Source of the DNA: Osedax fenrisi
Taxonomy: Eukaryota > Annelida > Polychaeta > Sabellida > Siboglinidae
DNA length: 64,000 nucleotides
Reading direction: 5' to 3'
Assembly (NCBI GenBank): GCA_964019155.1
Contig: OZ025242.1
Location: forward strand, 24,304,546-24,368,545
The notes beneath the pieces were generated by a model. That model was not told the origin of the DNA, did not search any database, and was given only the letters and a program-made list of their open reading frames with translations. Position 1 is the stretch's first letter, and each line of letters begins with the position of its first letter. Both the position numbers and the translations under genes were made by a program. Shown here piece by piece: positions 62,003 to 64,000 of the stretch.

Positions 62003-63026
62003 TATATATAGTATATATACTATATATCCACATTATATGTAAAATAAAGAATATTAATAATATGTGAGTATAATAGTATATATTTAGTCTTCATTGTACA
62101 ATGTACATGGTAATTATTGTGACATATATATATATATATATAGAGAGAGAATTTGTATTATGAGTCATAATTTGTATGACTCATAATTTATGAGTTATTT
62201 CTCAAAACTTACCTAGTAGTTCTGTAGCCATATAGGTGTCGCTAGTTTTACTCGGAGAACTCAACAGGAAATCGTTATGTCTACTTTTGAACTCGACGCC
62301 ATTTAAAGCCACCACAACTTCTCCCATACCTGCCGTACGTGATATGTTGTCTCGGATTTAGTTCATGTTAGCGATTACGTAATAGCGAATATAAGTTACG
62401 TAACCGCGCGTTATGGTCACGTGATATACGTACTGTAATAACGTGCTAGTCTAATTATGATTAAACACGTGTAGTTGAATATATACATTGCTTTCAATAT
62501 AGATGTATAAAGTGTATATAAATATAAATATATATGATATTATTTCAATGATGGGCAGATATATATAGATACATTTAAACAGATATCATATAATAATAAT
62601 AATAATATGTGTATGTATTATTATAGTATACTATTGTATAATATAATAACTTTATATTTATACTTATATATATATGTATACAATAATTGGGTTATTTGAT
62701 ATGCTAGCAACGAATACTCGCATGCCTTCGAGTGAGTAATATCACATGTCACGTGACATAATCTATATAGCTTACCTATAGATCTCTTCTCGTTAGCGTG
62801 GTTGTGGATAGCCGCGAAACTTTTACCCACGTACGAGGAGCCGAAGTAAGGTTTCGTTCCCTATCGAGTCACGTGGTCAATTATTATCATCACATCATAT
62901 ATACGTATATATATATATATATATATATAAATATGTATATATATTATTATTATCATCATCATCACCATTATTATTATTATTTTAACACAGTTTAAATGTA
63001 ACATATATTAAAAATAGTGTGTATAC

Positions 63027-63069
<43 letters not shown>

Positions 63070-63602
63070 AGATATAATCAGATATATGTATGATATCAGT
63101 GAGTTAGGCGATATGGACAAGTTGTATACACCATCGCATGCCTACATATCTAAGTAAACAGAATGTGTTTCAGCTGTGATTTATAGTTAAATATAATGTA
63201 AACGAAAGGATATTTATGAATCATTACTAATTAATCAACATTCTTAATAATCATAAAGAAAATATAGATGTATACGCTAGGAATGATATTATAAGATATG
63301 CGCTTGAATACAAATCTAATACCGCCATTACACGCGACAATTTATTATAGTTATAACTATGTATATATAAATTAATTAATATTGTACTGTTTTATTTTTT
63401 TATTTTTATTTTATTATTATTGTAACTACAATTAATAATCTTATTTATTTATATTCTTATTTCACGTTAGAGAGTATTACAAATACTGATTTATGTGATA
63501 ATATAAATCATCACCATCATCATCATCATCATCATCAACATCAACATCAACATCAACATCAACATCATATATATACACGTGATATGATACATGTATTGCA
63601 TG

Positions 63603-63635
<33 letters not shown>

Positions 63636-63872
63636 GATGCTTTATTTTAATACTAATTTAATTATAAAATTCGTATAGTGTGACAATAGTAGGCACACTA
63701 AATAAATCAGTAATAGTTAGTGATGACGGACAAGTGTACAGTACGTCTATACGGGTATATTGTTCAGATATCACGTGATGTAACTAAAGCTCAACTCTAG
63801 TCGTTACAATATCACAGCGCCCGAGGGGTGTTTTTGGGAAATTGTACTCACTATAACTTGTTGCCCCACCAT
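54959..63872 (-). CDS. 11-exon gene for an unrecognised 501-residue protein
   Basis: Exons: 63872-63852, 62860-62776, 62329-62213, 61846-61752, 61400-61248, 59531-59307, 57959-57745, 57202-57052, 56250-56026, 55558-55449, 55067-54959. They total 1506 nt, every junction keeps phase, and every intron is GT-AG. The protein starts MVGQQVIGTKPYFGSSYVGK and ends EPEKHPYMFK. It has no signal peptide or membrane segment, is rich in Y, P, W and R, and has a short acidic patch (EDEEEPP). Distinctive words are RDYRPYFKAVLCYLEGGWT, NAAYYHRLYSNKQYG and VNDGLFFTTPEKFYANWG. GC content of the exons is far above the introns. I do not recognise the family. A structural, perhaps cytoskeletal or ciliary, role is only a guess from composition. 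Least certain are the ends of exons 5, 6 and the start of exon 7. Confidence 0.8.
55449..55558 (-). CDS. Exon 10 of the 501-residue protein gene
   Basis: 110 nt after atatag, encoding GTYGVLDHEGKVQRCVGAG then HRILLPQIRDVRGRVRL. The donor is AG|gttaga, phase 2. Confidence 0.8.
56026..56250 (-). CDS. Exon 9 of the 501-residue protein gene
   Basis: 225 nt, phase 0 on both sides (cacag acceptor, ATG|gttagc donor). Encodes IVYMNPLSKWNPHKILDRG through EKFYANWGRPEMFPADTGM. Confidence 0.85.
56540..56623 (-). CDS. Possible alternative exon in intron 8
   Basis: ATGGCGG directly after a tacaag acceptor opens a 28-codon frame, MAESEIEYCSHNTCKTLNQK then WSYAIPLE, ending at GAG|gttaaa in phase 0. Both edges fit the phases of exons 8 and 9, so it could be a cassette exon or an alternative first exon. 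The pyrimidine tract is poor and the residues are not recognised. Confidence 0.4.
57052..57202 (-). CDS. Exon 8 of the 501-residue protein gene
   Basis: 151 nt after tttcag. Encodes AYGAWNTPKLNAAYYHRLYS through MAMNSRPE to the donor GAG|gtagtg, phase 0. Confidence 0.88.
57291..57470 (-). repeat. Dispersed repeat, copy 2 (intron 7)
   Basis: The reverse complement of this segment is collinear with 39371-39560, including the inverted pair ATGATAAGTTTCAT and its complement. Confidence 0.75.
57683..57744 (-). repeat. G-rich tract directly after the exon 7 donor
   Basis: On the transcribed sense strand the intron starts gtttgt and runs into GTGGGGTGTGGGGTGTGGGG and further G4/G3 runs, over about 60 nt. 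Four or more G-runs spaced by 2-3 nt can form a G-quadruplex in the RNA. Confidence 0.8.
57745..57959 (-). CDS. Exon 7 of the 501-residue protein gene
   Basis: Starts after cataag (57959) or, equally in phase, after cacacag (57938). Encodes RTVRFNVQSRDATEDEEEPP through TLMAEIPGKDNYPGSLEDTS. Donor AG|gtttgt, phase 2. It contains an ATG (57932) and could be a first exon if two genes are present, but phases favour one gene. Confidence 0.75.
58186..59285. repeat. 48-bp minisatellite in intron 6, about 20 copies
   Basis: The unit contains CGAGATTAATATACTTAGAA, then GTACTTTTAAAAGCCCGTAT and TATATATA. Copies are strictly spaced (58213, 58261, 58309 and so on) with few substitutions, then are interrupted at about 59075-59143 by foreign sequence, after which two or three units follow. 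Confidence 0.95.
59075..59143 (-). mobile_element. Foreign insertion in the 48-bp array
   Basis: On the minus strand it reads TTTACACTTGTGAGATTGAA, AAATGTACAAGTGTATAAAT and then an (AATA)n and (CTTA)n tail. The ACACTTGT pair can fold back. The tail suggests the 3' end of a retroelement. Confidence 0.45.
59307..59531 (-). CDS. Exon 6 of the 501-residue protein gene
   Basis: 225 nt after ctctcag. Encodes HDFETYTGAHMPSEDYAYLP, RKLLGYRGTGSRLSPVYGQW and on to SDRQSHS. I end it at AGC|gttggt because the frame otherwise stops at TAA (59294-59292) and exon 7 continues in phase. A terminal exon ending in SVGIA is the alternative. Confidence 0.72.
60180..61148. repeat. 28-bp minisatellite in intron 5, about 34 copies
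   Basis: The unit is GCGCTTGTTAGAGCGAATAT then TCATTAAT. Two main variants (GCGCTTG and GCGGTTG, with CATTAAT or CACTAAC ends) often follow a three-unit order, giving a higher-order period of 84 bp. Confidence 0.97.
61248..61400 (-). CDS. Exon 5 of the 501-residue protein gene
   Basis: 153 nt after cttag. Encodes DTSIRDYRPYFKAVLCYLEG through RRHKIRASTYSELMRK. The donor AAG|gttggc is not strong; a later phase-0 GT at 61235 would add four residues. Confidence 0.8.
61752..61846 (-). CDS. Exon 4 of the 501-residue protein gene
   Basis: 95 nt after ccgcag, phase 1 to 0. Encodes EFPEVPPEVLAKTTVQGQIE and EMRQYFDAFQAQ. Donor CAG|gtacgt is near consensus. Confidence 0.88.
62213..62329 (-). CDS. Exon 3 of the 501-residue protein gene
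   Basis: 117 nt after cggcag, phase 1 on both sides. Encodes MGEVVVALNGVEFKSRHNDF and LLSSPSKTSDTYMATELL. Donor TAG|gtaagt is consensus. Confidence 0.88.
62776..62860 (-). CDS. Exon 2 of the 501-residue protein gene
   Basis: 85 nt after cgatag. Encodes GTKPYFGSSYVGKSFAAIHN then HANEKRSI. Donor TAG|gtaagc, phase 1. Confidence 0.88.
63505..63640. repeat. Opposed (CAT)n and (GAT)n tracts
   Basis: ATCATCATC and ACATCA units (63505-63568) are followed after about 35 bp by GATGATGATG units (63606-63639). The two tracts are complementary and can pair as a hairpin. Confidence 0.85.
63852..63872 (-). CDS. Exon 1 of the 501-residue protein gene
   Basis: ATG in AAAATGG context opens MVGQQVI and ends at ATA|gtgagt in phase 0, compatible with exon 2. 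Being only seven codons, it is the least certain exon. Confidence 0.6.
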
Positions 63873-64000
63873 TTTAAAATTGTTGCCTACAAAAAATCAG
63901 AATTCGTCATACTAAATTATATCGATATCCTATGTATATATTATAAATCAGTAGATGTATTTTCTAGATTGTTTTCCATATAAAATTGTTAATATAAAAA

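Overview
This window reads as nuclear DNA of a non-vertebrate animal. It is strongly AT-rich and full of (TA)n microsatellites. It has split genes with GT-AG introns, a Kelch-like (BTB-BACK-Kelch) gene, secreted antistasin/TIL-type protease inhibitors, CR1/L2-type LINEs, a tRNA-derived SINE and several families of small TA-flanked DNA transposons. The species cannot be named from the sequence.

Layout. 1-3.7 kb: a Kelch-like gene remnant on the minus strand whose BTB exon has an in-frame stop. 3.97-5.48 kb: a TTAA-flanked DNA transposon with relic coding exons. 7.6-14.2 kb: a foldback element, tandem repeats, a 5'-truncated LINE, and a TA-flanked element with a second such element nested inside it. 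14.2-27.1 kb: almost gene-free and dominated by mobile elements, hairpins and old LINE pieces. 27.4-44.6 kb: a large inverted duplication (left arm about 27.37-35.43 kb, right arm about 40.30-44.61 kb, spacer about 4.9 kb). Each arm has one three-exon gene for a 143-residue secreted inhibitor, arranged head-to-head. A LINE and a SINE sit only in the left arm. 46.1-50.2 kb: a nearly complete LINE on the minus strand, followed by a scrambled reverse-transcriptase relic. 54.96-63.87 kb: an 11-exon minus-strand gene for a 501-residue protein I do not recognise. All its splice phases agree, and its introns hold two long minisatellites, a G-rich tract and a dispersed repeat.

The most unusual signal is a class of very small hairpin insertions (about 18-46 bp). 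Seven copies lie between exact 7-bp direct repeats, and two different hairpin sequences each occur twice at unrelated sites. At least one seems absent from the matching place in the other arm of the inverted duplication, and another interrupts a relic coding exon. They behave like mobile elements reduced to little more than two fused terminal inverted repeats.

A second pattern is that three transposon families with unrelated internal sequence share one architecture: a TA-flanked GGGGARAG head, then a family-specific box of about 12-15 bp that recurs in both orientations at internal sites.
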